Below, one piece after another: positions 1 through 9,949 of a stretch of DNA of 59,105 bases (its first letter is position 1; every line of letters starts with the position of its first letter). Position numbers and translations under genes: made by a program. The stretch covers positions 1-59,105 of the forward strand of contig CAMLKG010000029.1 in NCBI GenBank assembly GCA_946480695.1, in the 5' to 3' direction. The notes beneath the pieces were generated by a model that worked only from the letters and a program-made list of their open reading frames with translations, made no database searches and was not told where the DNA came from. The stretch is from an uncultured Cellvibrio sp. Its GTDB lineage: Bacteria; Pseudomonadota; Gammaproteobacteria; Pseudomonadales; Cellvibrionaceae.

Positions 1-117
1 GATCTCTGGTGTGACGCCGCCCTGGCGAGGTCGCGCACTATACGCACCGACCCGGCACCAGGCAAGCTTTATTTGGGGAATATTTCAAACCCGGATATTT
101 AGGAAGCAAACCGTTCT
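1..117. other. Left edge, no gene seen
   Basis: This is the stretch downstream of pssA up to the window edge. I see no convincing reading frame, no hairpin followed by a T-run and no RNA gene. A 61-codon frame on the plus strand runs into pssA antisense and has no ribosome binding site or protein-like composition. Confidence 0.4.
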
Positions 118-948
118 TTATTGCGGCGATCCGGCTTTTTTTGAAGCACCAAAGAGCGCCCTAACCCCCTTAATTACCGGGGCAGACAACGCATAAAGCA
201 CTGCGATAGCCAATATCCCCTGCTCCTGATAAATAATCAGCGAAGCAAAAATCAATACCACCAACAGCATAAACGCAAAGGGCACGCGACCACGGAAATC
301 GATACTCTTGAAACTGGTATAGCGGAAATTGGAAACCATCAATAAACCAACCAATGCGGTAACTACTGCCACCAGGATTCCCCAGGGAAATTCAGGGACC
401 ACCGATGACCAAACCCACACCATACCCGCAATAACTGATGCAGCCGCAGGGCTGGCCAAGCCGATAAAGTATTTTTTATCGACCACACCGATTTGGGTAT
501 TAAACCGGGCAAGCCGCAATGCAGCGCACGCCATGTAGATAAAGGCCGCCGCCCAACCCCAGCGCCCCAGATCCTGCAAGACCCAACTAAATACCACCAA
601 CGCCGGTGCGACACCAAAGGAGACCATATCTGCGAGGCTGTCGTACTGCTCTCCAAAGGCGCTTTGCGTATTGGTCATCCGCGCTACACGGCCATCCATA
701 CCATCGAGCATCATAGAGACAAAAATGGCGACAGCCGCATGGGTGAAATTACCGTTCATGGCGGAAACAATGGCGTAGAAGCCACCGAAAAGCGCACCTG
801 TGGTAAACAAATTGGGCAAAAGATAGACGCCGCGGTGACGAACCTTTTGGCCACCTTCGGACACCTCTTCCACCAAATCACCAAAAGGCAAGGGCCCTTC
901 ATTATCAACGGGATCTTGTTTGGGCGTTTCGTTATCCTGGTGACTCAT
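118..948 (-). CDS. pssA: CDP-diacylglycerol--serine O-phosphatidyltransferase
   Basis: This membrane enzyme joins CDP-diacylglycerol and L-serine to give phosphatidylserine, the precursor of phosphatidylethanolamine. The CDP-alcohol phosphatidyltransferase signature is complete: D82, D85, G86, A89, R90, G99, D103 and D107 follow the D-x2-D-G-x2-A-R-x8-G-x3-D-x3-D pattern. Several hydrophobic helices follow, including a run near residues 215-245. The first 35 or so residues are acidic and hydrophilic. Length (276) fits the proteobacterial PssA family. A GGAGAG ribosome binding site lies just before the ATG. It sits downstream of ilvC, separated by a hairpin terminator, so it may depend on partial readthrough or its own promoter. 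Confidence 0.93.
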   Translation of the reverse strand: MSHQDNETPKQDPVDNEGPLPFGDLVEEVSEGGQKVRHRGVYLLPNLFTTGALFGGFYAIVSAMNGNFTHAAVAIFVSMMLDGMDGRVARMTNTQSAFGEQYDSLADMVSFGVAPALVVFSWVLQDLGRWGWAAAFIYMACAALRLARFNTQIGVVDKKYFIGLASPAAASVIAGMVWVWSSVVPEFPWGILVAVVTALVGLLMVSNFRYTSFKSIDFRGRVPFAFMLLVVLIFASLIIYQEQGILAIAVLYALSAPVIKGVRALFGASKKAGSPQ

Positions 949-994
949 AAGTGTCTCTCCGGTTGCGGGAGCGTCATTTTACACAGTCGGACAT

Positions 995-1022
995 AAAAAA
1001 CGCGGCCTGAGCCGCGTTTTTT
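995..1022 (-). terminator. Intrinsic terminator between ilvC and pssA
   Basis: A six-base GC-rich stem (CGCGGC / GCCGCG) with a CTGA loop is flanked by A6 and T6, so it can work in both directions. In the minus direction it lies 20 bases after the ilvC stop codon and ends that transcript. Confidence 0.85.
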
Positions 1023-1042
1023 ATAGGGGTTGGAAATCCCGA

Positions 1043-2104
<1,062 letters not shown>

Positions 2105-2160
2105 TCAGGCGGACCGGTTAAAAGGCGGCCAGTGTAAAGAGCCTGCTGCATCGCGTAAAA

Positions 2161-2186
2161 TGATATATTCGCAATTCAATATTTCA
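2161..2186. promoter_or_regulatory. Putative IlvY operator in the ilvC-ilvY divergent promoter
   Basis: An imperfect dyad has 9-base arms (TGATATATT and AATATTTCA) around an 8-base spacer, one position mismatched. The ATATT-N8-AATAT core is the size expected for a LysR-type regulator. On the minus strand a TATCAT -10-like box overlaps the left arm and has only a poor -35 box, as expected for an activated ilvC promoter. The link to IlvY is inferred from position. Confidence 0.5.
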
Positions 2187-2203
2187 TTTTATGCAACAAC
2201 GCC

Positions 2204-3058
2204 ATGGATATTATTAAACTTCGCCTGTTTTGCGCCCTTGCCGGTAGCTTGCACTTCGGCCGTGCGGCCACGGCATGCCACGTCAGCCCTTCAACCCTGA
2301 GTCGCAACATTAAACAACTGGAAGATGATTTGGGCATTGATTTATTTGTCCGGGACAATCGCTCGGTAGCGCTCACCCACGAAGGCGAACAATTTTTAGC
2401 TTTTGCCAAAGAAGTCATACGCCAATGGGAGACCTACCAGGAATCGCTGCTTGCCCAGGCCGACCAATTGCGTGGCCAACTGAGTATTTATTGCTCGGTT
2501 ACCGCCAGTTATAGCTTTCTTTACGAAATCCTTACCGAGTTCCGCGTCAAGCACCCGGGCATTGCCATCAAGCTCCATACCGGCGACCCGGCCCAATCAA
2601 TTGCGCGGATACTGGCGGGCGAAGAGGATATTGCCATTGCCGCCAAACCAGACAAATTACCAACCGGCATTAGCTTTAAACCCATAAACAGCTCGCCATT
2701 AATTTTTATCACCGCCAGCACCACGGAATGGCACGGAAACAGTTGGGAAGAGATACCTGTGATTATTCCCGAAGAGGGCCTGGCGCGAGAACGGCTTGAT
2801 CGATGGTTCAATTCGCTCGGTATAAAACCGAAGATTTATGCGGAAGTAAAAGGTAATGAAGCCATCGTGAGTATGGTGAGCCTTGGATTTGGTGTCGGGA
2901 TAGTGCCGCAAATTGTGGTGGATAACAGCCCGTTGGCGGACAAAGTTAAACGCTTTGATCCCCAGCCCGATTTGGGCCCCTACGATACCGGTATTTGTGT
3001 GATGGAAAAGCGATTGAAAAGCCCGATCCTCGCGGCATTCTGGGCACAGTTGCAGTAA
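2204..3058 (+). CDS. ilvY: LysR-family activator of ilvC (IlvY)
   Basis: A LysR-type transcription factor of 284 residues. The N-terminal winged helix-turn-helix covers about residues 1-60, including a stretch typical of IlvY (SLHFGRAA, then VSPSTLSRNI). A periplasmic-binding-protein-like co-inducer domain follows from about residue 90. IlvY senses acetolactate and acetohydroxybutyrate and activates ilvC. The divergent pairing with ilvC, 144 bases apart, supports this role rather than another LysR function. The start is the only good ATG after the intergenic dyad. Confidence 0.87.
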   Translation: MDIIKLRLFCALAGSLHFGRAATACHVSPSTLSRNIKQLEDDLGIDLFVRDNRSVALTHEGEQFLAFAKEVIRQWETYQESLLAQADQLRGQLSIYCSVTASYSFLYEILTEFRVKHPGIAIKLHTGDPAQSIARILAGEEDIAIAAKPDKLPTGISFKPINSSPLIFITASTTEWHGNSWEEIPVIIPEEGLARERLDRWFNSLGIKPKIYAEVKGNEAIVSMVSLGFGVGIVPQIVVDNSPLADKVKRFDPQPDLGPYDTGICVMEKRLKSPILAAFWAQLQ

Positions 3059-3088
3059 AAAAACCGACGGGGGATTACCCCATCGGTT
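3057..3088 (-). terminator. Terminator between convergent ilvY and unknown gene
   Basis: AACCGA-C-GGGG pairs with CCCC-A-TCGGTT around a short loop, with one mismatch. In the minus direction the stem is followed by seven T residues, so it ends the transcript of the unknown gene at 3098-5338. It may also slow transcription from ilvY. Confidence 0.7.
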
Positions 3089-3097
3089 GCAGGCGAT

Positions 3098-5338
3098 TCA
3101 GGGCGATTCCGCCAATGCAAATGCGCGCAAATCAGAGTCATCGTAACCAATGCGTCCCCAGCCGTTGGTGGCCTTGCCGTAGACACCCAGGCTAAGGGCG
3201 TAGGCTGCATTTTCGCAACCATCCAGTAAAACGGATGCACTGTAAGTCCGCGCATAATTGCCGGCTGAATCTCCAACATAGGCATGCGCAGCCAGTCCAT
3301 CCAGCACCGCCACGGGCGACGTACCTACCTGCGGATAATCCGCCATAGAAGCCGCCTCGATAACCTCCGTACCACGTATTAACTGCAAGCGGAACACCGC
3401 CTGGTTATTGGGATGCTGCGCGTGGAATGCGAGCAAAACTGGATCAAGGAGCGATTGATACCGTAAAAACCCACAGGCATCGGTCACATTGCTTGTACTG
3501 ATTGCCGGTGCATCGATACTCGCCGCAGGCGGGTTGTTATCGATCTGCAATTTGAATACAAACGCATTGCCTGCGATTTCCTGTGCTTCGGCGGCCCGCG
3601 CGGTAACACCGCTACTGGTAATGGTTTCCGGCACGATGAAATCAAATGCAGTCCCTACGGAAACCTGCACACCGGAAGCATTGAAAATCTCGATTTTAAT
3701 TTCATATTGCCCTGCGGCACCTTCGGGATTACCGGACAGTGATGTGGTATTCAGGAAGGCGGAATAAATATCCCCGAACCAATCATCTTCAGGCCAATAG
3801 GTAACGGTGCCGGCCGGGTCGGTAGCGAGTGGCCCCGGAGGGCTGTCGGGCTTGAATTCAAACAAATTACCCTGGGACCCAATCGTGTTGGGTCCCAGTT
3901 GGTATACCGGGAAGGTCGGTAATTGACCCGGCACTTCATGTACATAATGGCGGCCGACCGACGCGGACATTTCCGACCAGGCAAGCGCCCCGGCCTTACG
4001 GTAGGAGAACCGATAATACTTGACTGTGGCAGACGGAACGCTGCTGGAATATCCCAAACGGAATCCAAGGGTACCACCGAACGGCGAGTTAGCCAGCAAC
4101 CCCAACCCAGCCGCGGTGTAATCCACATAACCGTCCGGTTTAACCCAGCCGTTAAGCGCAGAACCTGAGGATGGATTACCGAACACAGGCATACTTCCGA
4201 CCATATAGGGCATTATCCAGGTACCTATGTCGTCCGGTGGTGTCACAGGATCTTGCGGTGAACAGGGAATTGCCGCCGGATCGGTCACCACCAGGGTAAT
4301 TTCGCTACCGCATTGGTAATTCCAATGGGTGCCGCAACGGATACTGGGCTTGTAAATACTTTCCCAGGCACTGCCCTGCCATTGATCCACCGAAAAATAT
4401 AAATCCGGCTTGTCGTTACAAGGATAAAACATCAACGCACTGAAACGGCCACTGTCATCGGTCATTACCGTGCGGAAGCAATGCTTGTGATATTTAAAAA
4501 ATGGTTCAAGCCAATCAATCCAGCACAAGCGATAAATCCATTTTGGTATCAGCTCAATAAAACGCGTACGTAAAATTTCCACCGAGTTGGCTAGCATTAG
4601 CGGCCGCAGGGCCACCAATTCTTCATCTTGTGCGGCTAATACCCTGGCCTGCTCCACTAAACTCCTGACGGGAGATTTCTTGCAGGACTCGCATTCGTGG
4701 ATAGAACTTTCTGTGGAAAAATTCGCGCGTTTCAATGAGATATTCCCAATAGCCGGCAAGTTTATCGCCGGACGAATAATTGGGCCGAGCGGATCGATAG
4801 GTAATTCCGGCGGTTGCGGCGGAACAGGAGGGGTAGTAATCACATAATCGCGCAGCTTCCACAGCAAATGATCGGGTAGTTTCTGGATCAGGACGGGCAG
4901 GCGATCAATTTCGCAAATCGTTACGCGCGCATGGCAAATGGGCAAATTTTTTATTGTTCCATCCGGCAAATTCACGCGCTTGATCACTTGCCCGGTGATA
5001 TGGCAAACGCACCGGAGCAGAGGTCGCCAATGATCCGGCGGCAAACTAATTTTTACCAAGCCCAGATTATCACGCAGGCTGAAACGTGTTTCGTATGCCC
5101 CCATACGTTTTAACTCGGAAAACGCGGTTGCCTCCGTTTCAGGTGCAATTAATACCCGAATACTTTTGCCTGAAAATCGTTTCGGCAAAACCAGCCTGGC
5201 GGTAGCTTTTTCAATGCTCTGCTTACCGATAAAACTTCCATTGGCATCATAAGCGTAGGCAAAGAGTTGCGGCAGCTTGTCCCTATCCTCCACACCCTGG
5301 AGCTCCACATTCAATCCCAGATCGATATCATTGGTCAT
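3098..5338 (-). CDS. Protein of unknown function, 746 residues
   Basis: I do not recognise the family. The start is the ATG at 5338, because GGGGA lies 8 bases before it; an in-frame ATG 6 bases upstream and a longer frame to 5371 are less likely. No signal peptide or membrane helix is evident. Residues 1-100 look like a beta-rich domain. A Cys-rich stretch (C110, C112, C136, C142) and a second beta domain (about 285-360) resemble carboxypeptidase-regulatory or transthyretin-like folds. A Pro-rich linker lies at 168-190 and a CESC motif at 216-219. The C-terminal half has many short beta strands and a phrase typical of Ig-like domains (DNNPPAASIDAP). It is flanked by terminators and the intergenic gap, so it is probably monocistronic. 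Confidence 0.75.
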   Translation of the reverse strand: MTNDIDLGLNVELQGVEDRDKLPQLFAYAYDANGSFIGKQSIEKATARLVLPKRFSGKSIRVLIAPETEATAFSELKRMGAYETRFSLRDNLGLVKISLPPDHWRPLLRCVCHITGQVIKRVNLPDGTIKNLPICHARVTICEIDRLPVLIQKLPDHLLWKLRDYVITTPPVPPQPPELPIDPLGPIIRPAINLPAIGNISLKRANFSTESSIHECESCKKSPVRSLVEQARVLAAQDEELVALRPLMLANSVEILRTRFIELIPKWIYRLCWIDWLEPFFKYHKHCFRTVMTDDSGRFSALMFYPCNDKPDLYFSVDQWQGSAWESIYKPSIRCGTHWNYQCGSEITLVVTDPAAIPCSPQDPVTPPDDIGTWIMPYMVGSMPVFGNPSSGSALNGWVKPDGYVDYTAAGLGLLANSPFGGTLGFRLGYSSSVPSATVKYYRFSYRKAGALAWSEMSASVGRHYVHEVPGQLPTFPVYQLGPNTIGSQGNLFEFKPDSPPGPLATDPAGTVTYWPEDDWFGDIYSAFLNTTSLSGNPEGAAGQYEIKIEIFNASGVQVSVGTAFDFIVPETITSSGVTARAAEAQEIAGNAFVFKLQIDNNPPAASIDAPAISTSNVTDACGFLRYQSLLDPVLLAFHAQHPNNQAVFRLQLIRGTEVIEAASMADYPQVGTSPVAVLDGLAAHAYVGDSAGNYARTYSASVLLDGCENAAYALSLGVYGKATNGWGRIGYDDSDLRAFALAESP

Positions 5339-5570
5339 GATCATTCCCCTAAACACAGATTTAAATATCAATTGATTTTTGCAATCAACTGAACCCCTTG
5401 CAGGTATCTGATTAATCCTTCAATTAACGGACACCTGAAGTCTCGTGTGCAGGGAAACATCAACCCAACCGTGTTATCCAACTAACAATCCAGCTTCCCT
5501 ACAAAATCATATCCACTCCAAACCATGGCAATGGGCACAAAAAAATCGCGCAATTATTGGAGGTTACTTA

Positions 5571-5672
5571 ATGGGAGAATGCTTAATTGTTCAACGCTTT
5601 AAAGGAAGGGGTAAGGAAATAATGCGTCATTTTTTGGGGAATATTACCGAACCGTACCCAATAACGAATTGA
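5571..5672 (+). CDS. Possible 33-residue small protein
   Basis: The gap between 5339 and 5685 is otherwise empty. Inside it an ATG follows a full GGAGG ribosome binding site with a 7-base spacer, and opens a 33-codon frame ending in TGA. The product is basic in the middle (RFKGRGKEIMRH) and has no membrane helix. It ends 13 bases before the stop of the convergent glycosylase gene. Only the ribosome binding site argues for it. Just upstream, around 5372-5395, a weak hairpin (TTGATT / AATCAA) can form. I see no clear promoter. Confidence 0.25.
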   Translation: MGECLIVQRFKGRGKEIMRHFLGNITEPYPITN

Positions 5673-5685
5673 TGAGCACAAGTAG

Positions 5686-6252
5686 CTAGCGAAACGGTTT
5701 GCTTAAAAAAGGCGAGCCGGCCAAACCAAAACGCCAAGGCAAATCCATCGCCTTGGAAATACCGATACGCGGCCCATGTACTACATCCACAGGCGCCATG
5801 GGCGGTAATAATTTAAATGGCTTTTGCGCCAGGGATCGGCCATTAAATGCATGTACGATTTCCAGCGCCTGGCCTACACGCCCCGGGCCGGAACAGAGCA
5901 TGCGCTCAGATTCCACGCCGCGCCGCGTGCGCATAATATCCACGCCGTGGGTTGGCTGGATCGCGCGAATTAACACACCCGCACCATGGCCTTCCGGCGC
6001 GCAAACAAAATTGAGGCACCAGTGAATTCCGTAGGAGCGGTAAACATAAGCGCGCCCCGGCGGACCAAACATGGAAGCGTTGCGTACACTGGGCCCCGAA
6101 AAAGTATGGGAAGCAGGTTCCAACTGGTCATAGGCTTCTACTTCAACAATGATCCCGCCCACACCATTCACCAAAAATTGGGCGCCGATTAATTGCGGCG
6201 CCACTTCATGGGATGGCGCGGAAAAATCAATGATTGAAAAAATATCTTTCAT
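5686..6252 (-). CDS. mpg: DNA-3-methyladenine glycosylase (AAG/Mpg family)
   Basis: Base-excision repair enzyme that removes alkylated purines such as 3-methyladenine. It belongs to the AAG/Mpg fold, unrelated to AlkA and Tag. The pattern EVEAY around residues 37-41 gives the catalytic Glu (E39) and the base-stacking Tyr (Y41); H49 follows, as in the human enzyme. [13 protein letters not shown] (69-81) and the Arg-rich VLIRAIQP stretch are also typical. Its 188 residues are normal for bacterial members. It begins 6 bases after the upstream unknown gene, so it is the last gene of the lipid-type operon although its function appears unrelated. Confidence 0.9.
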   Translation of the reverse strand: MKDIFSIIDFSAPSHEVAPQLIGAQFLVNGVGGIIVEVEAYDQLEPASHTFSGPSVRNASMFGPPGRAYVYRSYGIHWCLNFVCAPEGHGAGVLIRAIQPTHGVDIMRTRRGVESERMLCSGPGRVGQALEIVHAFNGRSLAQKPFKLLPPMAPVDVVHGPRIGISKAMDLPWRFGLAGSPFLSKPFR

Positions 6253-6258
6253 CGCAAT

Positions 6259-7185
6259 TCAGCTTTCATCCGCAACGACGGAGGTTTTATTCATCGTGTA
6301 ATCCGGGGTGTGATGCTCCTGCTGCGCTGTCTTTAAATCCATCAGCAGTGAATGCAGCATCTCTGTTGATAAACCATGCAATACCAGGCGATTGCCCGCG
6401 CGCAAGGTACTCATCGGCACTAACGGGTGCTTATTATTCACCAATACCAAATGTTGTGGCGAATTTAAAATAGTTGCCACATACAGGCCGATAGTTTCAT
6501 CCAACTGCAAGGAATTGGATGCGCGCCAAAAATCATTATCGGTGAGGAATAACTGATAGGTTGGTGTAAACATCTCAATAGCGGTTTGCAAATCGATGCC
6601 ATTCAATATCCCGCGCGGCATGGATTCAAGTTCCACCTCGGGTTCACAAATCATGCTTAAGTCGGGCCGTGCGACCGGCACCAGCTTTTTATTTGCATCG
6701 CGCAGGGCTTTACCCAGGCGGATCACAAAATTGAATAAATTCAAATCGTGCTTTAAAAAAAGTTCATCTTTTAAATCATCCAGGGTCATAGGTTTTAAGA
6801 GTGATGTTTCGACCTTTACCGGGGCATTGGCGGCAATAAACTCCAGAATTTGCGCACCCATATGAAAATGGCGCAGCACTAACCAATTGGCCTCCGGACG
6901 CACGCAATATTTCAATCCGGTAGCGAGAATCCAATGCAATAATTTAGAGGCCGCCCAATTGCGCGGCACTACGACCTTGAATATTTGAATCAATATAATT
7001 AGCGTGCGTGCCATTGGCCGCACAAAGGGCAATAAGAACTGGCGTGACGGTGTTTCCGAATCAGCCAACCAAGCCCTTTTAACATGATCGGGTAAGGGGG
7101 TGCTTTGATCCAGGTACAACGCAAGCCAGGGATTAGGGTCGCGCGGATCGAATTCCTGCGCTAAGAATTCAGGTTTTTTTTCCAT
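6259..7185 (-). CDS. Unknown protein of the ketosynthase-desaturase operon
   Basis: 308 residues that I cannot assign to a named family. It has no signal peptide. A hydrophobic helix lies near residues 60-75 (ARTLIILIQIFKVVV) and another near 80-95, so it may sit at a membrane surface. The rest is mixed, with a leucine-rich last third that carries many His residues. It starts 18 bases after the ketosynthase-HDO gene and ends 6 bases before mpg, so it is almost certainly co-transcribed. Its repeated pairing with ketosynthase-oxygenase fusions could be tested. I infer only that it belongs to the same pathway. Confidence 0.75.
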   Translation of the reverse strand: MEKKPEFLAQEFDPRDPNPWLALYLDQSTPLPDHVKRAWLADSETPSRQFLLPFVRPMARTLIILIQIFKVVVPRNWAASKLLHWILATGLKYCVRPEANWLVLRHFHMGAQILEFIAANAPVKVETSLLKPMTLDDLKDELFLKHDLNLFNFVIRLGKALRDANKKLVPVARPDLSMICEPEVELESMPRGILNGIDLQTAIEMFTPTYQLFLTDNDFWRASNSLQLDETIGLYVATILNSPQHLVLVNNKHPLVPMSTLRAGNRLVLHGLSTEMLHSLLMDLKTAQQEHHTPDYTMNKTSVVADES

Positions 7186-7203
7186 GATTAATTATCCCGC
7201 CGA

Positions 7204-9078
7204 TCAGTTATCCGAAATATGTTCAAATTGCATCAGGTATAGCTGCGCAGTTCGTTTTGCGATGGCAAGAATGGTAGTGGCGGCGCCGGCCTCCTTCGCT
7301 AAAACCAATTCCACCGCCGACAACCAGCGAGTCAAATGGTGTTCGTCATTCGCGCCGTGATACTCCAGGAAACGAAACGCACTTGCCGGCAAATCCACTT
7401 GCTTGCGCAATAACGGGAGCAACGCCGGCACTATGCGTTGGCCGGTACCCTCAATAATATAAATTGCCCCCAACAATCCGATGGGGTTTTTAGTCGCTGC
7501 CAATGCGTGTAAATAGGCGTTTAACGCCTCGCCACCGGGATTGCGGCGCAAACCTTCCAGCGCCTCCGCACCACCTGCTTGCCGGTAATCTTCGTACAAA
7601 ATTTTAAAATCGTTTTGTTCCTCGCCCGCATGGGTGCTGATTAAATTCGCAAGCTCGGAATATTCGCTGTCCAGCGATGCCACCGCTTCGCGCATCCACT
7701 TGCTGCCTTCACGCACTTGCGGAACCCATTGCGCTGTCCAGTTGCGATAATCAGCAATCGTAAACTGAGTGCTGACTAATTTATGGATCACCGGACTGCG
7801 CCATACTTGCGAGCGATAGCCATGCCAAACGTCGGCCAGTGATTGCAGTAAATATTGCAAATGCCCGGAAGCGGTGAGTGGGTTATGCGGCGGTGCAATG
7901 GTCGCTTCCGGTAATACTGATGATATGACGGCGGGTGTTACTGGCAAGGGTTCATCCATCGCTTCAGCCTCCAGCAGCATGTAAGCCGCCGTCATACGAC
8001 CGGATTCAGGAATAAAGCAAAAAATTTTCTCACCCGGTTTTATACTGTGCGTTTCCAAAAATTCCGCGAGCATAATAAATATAGAGGCGGAACCGGTGTT
8101 ACCACGCGTTGTTAAATTACTATACCAACGCTCACGCGGAATGGTTAACCCCGCCTTCGCCAATAACTCTTCCACAACTGGAATAAAGCGATTGGAGGAA
8201 TAATGGCAAAGGAAATAATTAATTTCATTTGAATGTACCCAGCCTTCCTGCACCAGCTTTACATACTCATGGATACTTACATCAAACAAATGCGGCAACA
8301 ACCGGATGTCCTGCCGCAATGCGAGCGCACCCTCCGCCTCCGCTTCGCTGGAGGACGGAAAATCAAGGAAGGATTTGCTGCGATCCTCGGTTAAACCCAA
8401 TTGCATACACACAGGATAATCACCGGCAAAACTTTTTTGATGCACCCAGTTCAGTTTTAAGCGAATTCCGTTTTTCCCTCGGGGTTTATCGCCCAATAAA
8501 AGCGCACCTGCGCCATCGGACAACATCCACCGTAAAAAATGCGCATCAAAATCACTCTGGTAACCGCGCGGGGCAAAGCGACTTTTTTTGAAAATGCGCG
8601 AGGGCATTTCTGCGGCGGCAACCAGCGCTTGTTGATGTGCCCCCAATTCAATGGATTGCGCTGCATAATTAATCGCAGCAATACCTGATGCGCACACCCC
8701 TAAACTTGATAAGGTTTCCATTGGCCGCGCGCCCAGCTCACCTTGCACCATCGCTGCAAAACCGGGAATCAAGGCATCGCTACCCGTGGACCCCATGGCC
8801 AGCAAACTGACATCATCCAGTTTGACGTTCGCGCGCTGCAAGCAATCTTCGATTGCATTGGCCGCAAGGCGCGTATGGGTCATTGTCGTTGCGCCATTTT
8901 TATCAATCGCATAGTAACGCTGCCGGATACCGTTCTCCGCCAAAATTTTATTTTTAATCCGCAACGAAATCCGGTTAATGGGCGCAATGTAATCATCCAT
9001 TGCTTCATTGCTCACAGGTTCACCTGGCAAATGATAACCGGCGGCCTGGATATATACGCGATTGAATCGGGTGGGCAT
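7204..9078 (-). CDS. Ketosynthase III fused to a haem-oxygenase-like diiron domain
   Basis: A two-domain protein of 624 residues. Residues 1-375 are a beta-ketoacyl-ACP synthase III (FabH/thiolase fold) with its catalytic triad: C129 in GVCASG, H292 in LCHYSSN and N327 in RGNTGS. This domain would condense acyl thioesters. A linker (about 375-400) leads to an all-helical domain (400-624) that looks like the haem-oxygenase-like diiron oxidase group (UndA, CADD, PqqC-like). Conserved polar residues are H483, D490, E543, H574, D578 and H581; the last three give the H-x3-D-x2-H motif. The start ATG follows 3 bases after the stop of the desaturase gene. Substrate and product are unknown; I infer a lipid or lipid-like metabolite. 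Confidence 0.85.
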   Translation of the reverse strand: MPTRFNRVYIQAAGYHLPGEPVSNEAMDDYIAPINRISLRIKNKILAENGIRQRYYAIDKNGATTMTHTRLAANAIEDCLQRANVKLDDVSLLAMGSTGSDALIPGFAAMVQGELGARPMETLSSLGVCASGIAAINYAAQSIELGAHQQALVAAAEMPSRIFKKSRFAPRGYQSDFDAHFLRWMLSDGAGALLLGDKPRGKNGIRLKLNWVHQKSFAGDYPVCMQLGLTEDRSKSFLDFPSSSEAEAEGALALRQDIRLLPHLFDVSIHEYVKLVQEGWVHSNEINYFLCHYSSNRFIPVVEELLAKAGLTIPRERWYSNLTTRGNTGSASIFIMLAEFLETHSIKPGEKIFCFIPESGRMTAAYMLLEAEAMDEPLPVTPAVISSVLPEATIAPPHNPLTASGHLQYLLQSLADVWHGYRSQVWRSPVIHKLVSTQFTIADYRNWTAQWVPQVREGSKWMREAVASLDSEYSELANLISTHAGEEQNDFKILYEDYRQAGGAEALEGLRRNPGGEALNAYLHALAATKNPIGLLGAIYIIEGTGQRIVPALLPLLRKQVDLPASAFRFLEYHGANDEHHLTRWLSAVELVLAKEAGAATTILAIAKRTAQLYLMQFEHISDN

Positions 9079-9081
9079 AAA

Positions 9082-9945
9082 TTATTCCTTGTGGTAAAGC
9101 GAGCGGCTGCGCCAGCGCGGATGCAGCAATCCCAAACAATAGGTGCGCCACATATAGCGCAATAATCCTCGTTCGTTCAAGCGCGGGTCGATTAACGGAC
9201 GATAGTATTCCTGCAATGCGGCAAGCTCAGACCAATGAGCGCGGGGATGGTGGTGATGCGCGGTATGGAAACCGATGTTAAATAACAGCGGATTCACCAA
9301 ACCATAAAAGTTACGTGCAAAATTAAATCCTCTATCGCCAGGATCGGTATGGGCGTGCTGTAGATAGTTTGTCGCTAACAACCAATGCAAGCCATGCAAT
9401 TGCGGAATCAGGACGAGCAACAACCATTTTTCCCAGTCCAGAAACGCGAGGATTAACCAGGAACCCATTACCAACAAGTATTGCAATATTGAATAAAAAA
9501 AATAAGCGCGATTATAGCGACATAACCTCCGCAACCAGCGGATAAACAATGGATATAACACCCAGACGGCCTGAAACGGATGCAACAAATAACCCCAAAG
9601 ATGATTGGTGTCGCCGCGCGCGCCGGGGAATGAAAAACGATAGGTCCGGGTTATATCCTGCTCGCCATGTTTGAAACGATGATGATTGGCAATGTGGGCG
9701 GGGTAAAACACAAATGTTGGATGGCCTTGCAGCAGGCAAATCCATAAATCGGTCAGGCGGTTTAATACATGCGAACGCCAGATGCGCAAATGGGTATGGT
9801 TGTGATGAATTACTCCCACCCCCAAGGTTAAAAACAACACCATTAGATAAAGCGGCCAACTAAAACCGGATATCCATTGCCAGGTAACCAGGGCGGGCAA
9901 TAGCAATAAATAAGCAATACTCTGCCAGTCACGCCAATTGCGCAC
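9082..9945 (-). CDS. Membrane fatty-acid desaturase family protein
   Basis: An integral-membrane diiron enzyme of the fatty-acid desaturase type, able to insert a double bond or hydroxyl into an acyl chain. The three histidine boxes are clear: HHNHTH (47-52), HHRFKH (88-93) and HTAHHHH (227-233), plus QHAHTD near 196. Hydrophobic segments separate the boxes. The start is uncertain. I prefer the GTG at 9945, just after the stop of the hydroxylase gene; an ATG at 9990 would overlap that gene by 41 bases, and the open frame continues to 10194. It lies between the hydroxylase and ketosynthase-HDO genes with almost no spacing, a sign of translational coupling. Confidence 0.85.
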   Translation of the reverse strand: MRNWRDWQSIAYLLLLPALVTWQWISGFSWPLYLMVLFLTLGVGVIHHNHTHLRIWRSHVLNRLTDLWICLLQGHPTFVFYPAHIANHHRFKHGEQDITRTYRFSFPGARGDTNHLWGYLLHPFQAVWVLYPLFIRWLRRLCRYNRAYFFYSILQYLLVMGSWLILAFLDWEKWLLLVLIPQLHGLHWLLATNYLQHAHTDPGDRGFNFARNFYGLVNPLLFNIGFHTAHHHHPRAHWSELAALQEYYRPLIDPRLNERGLLRYMWRTYCLGLLHPRWRSRSLYHKE

Positions 9946-9949
9946 GGTA

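Noticed and set aside
5445..5672. 75-codon frame upstream of the small-protein start
   Set aside because: The longer frame lacks a ribosome binding site; only the internal ATG at 5571 has one.
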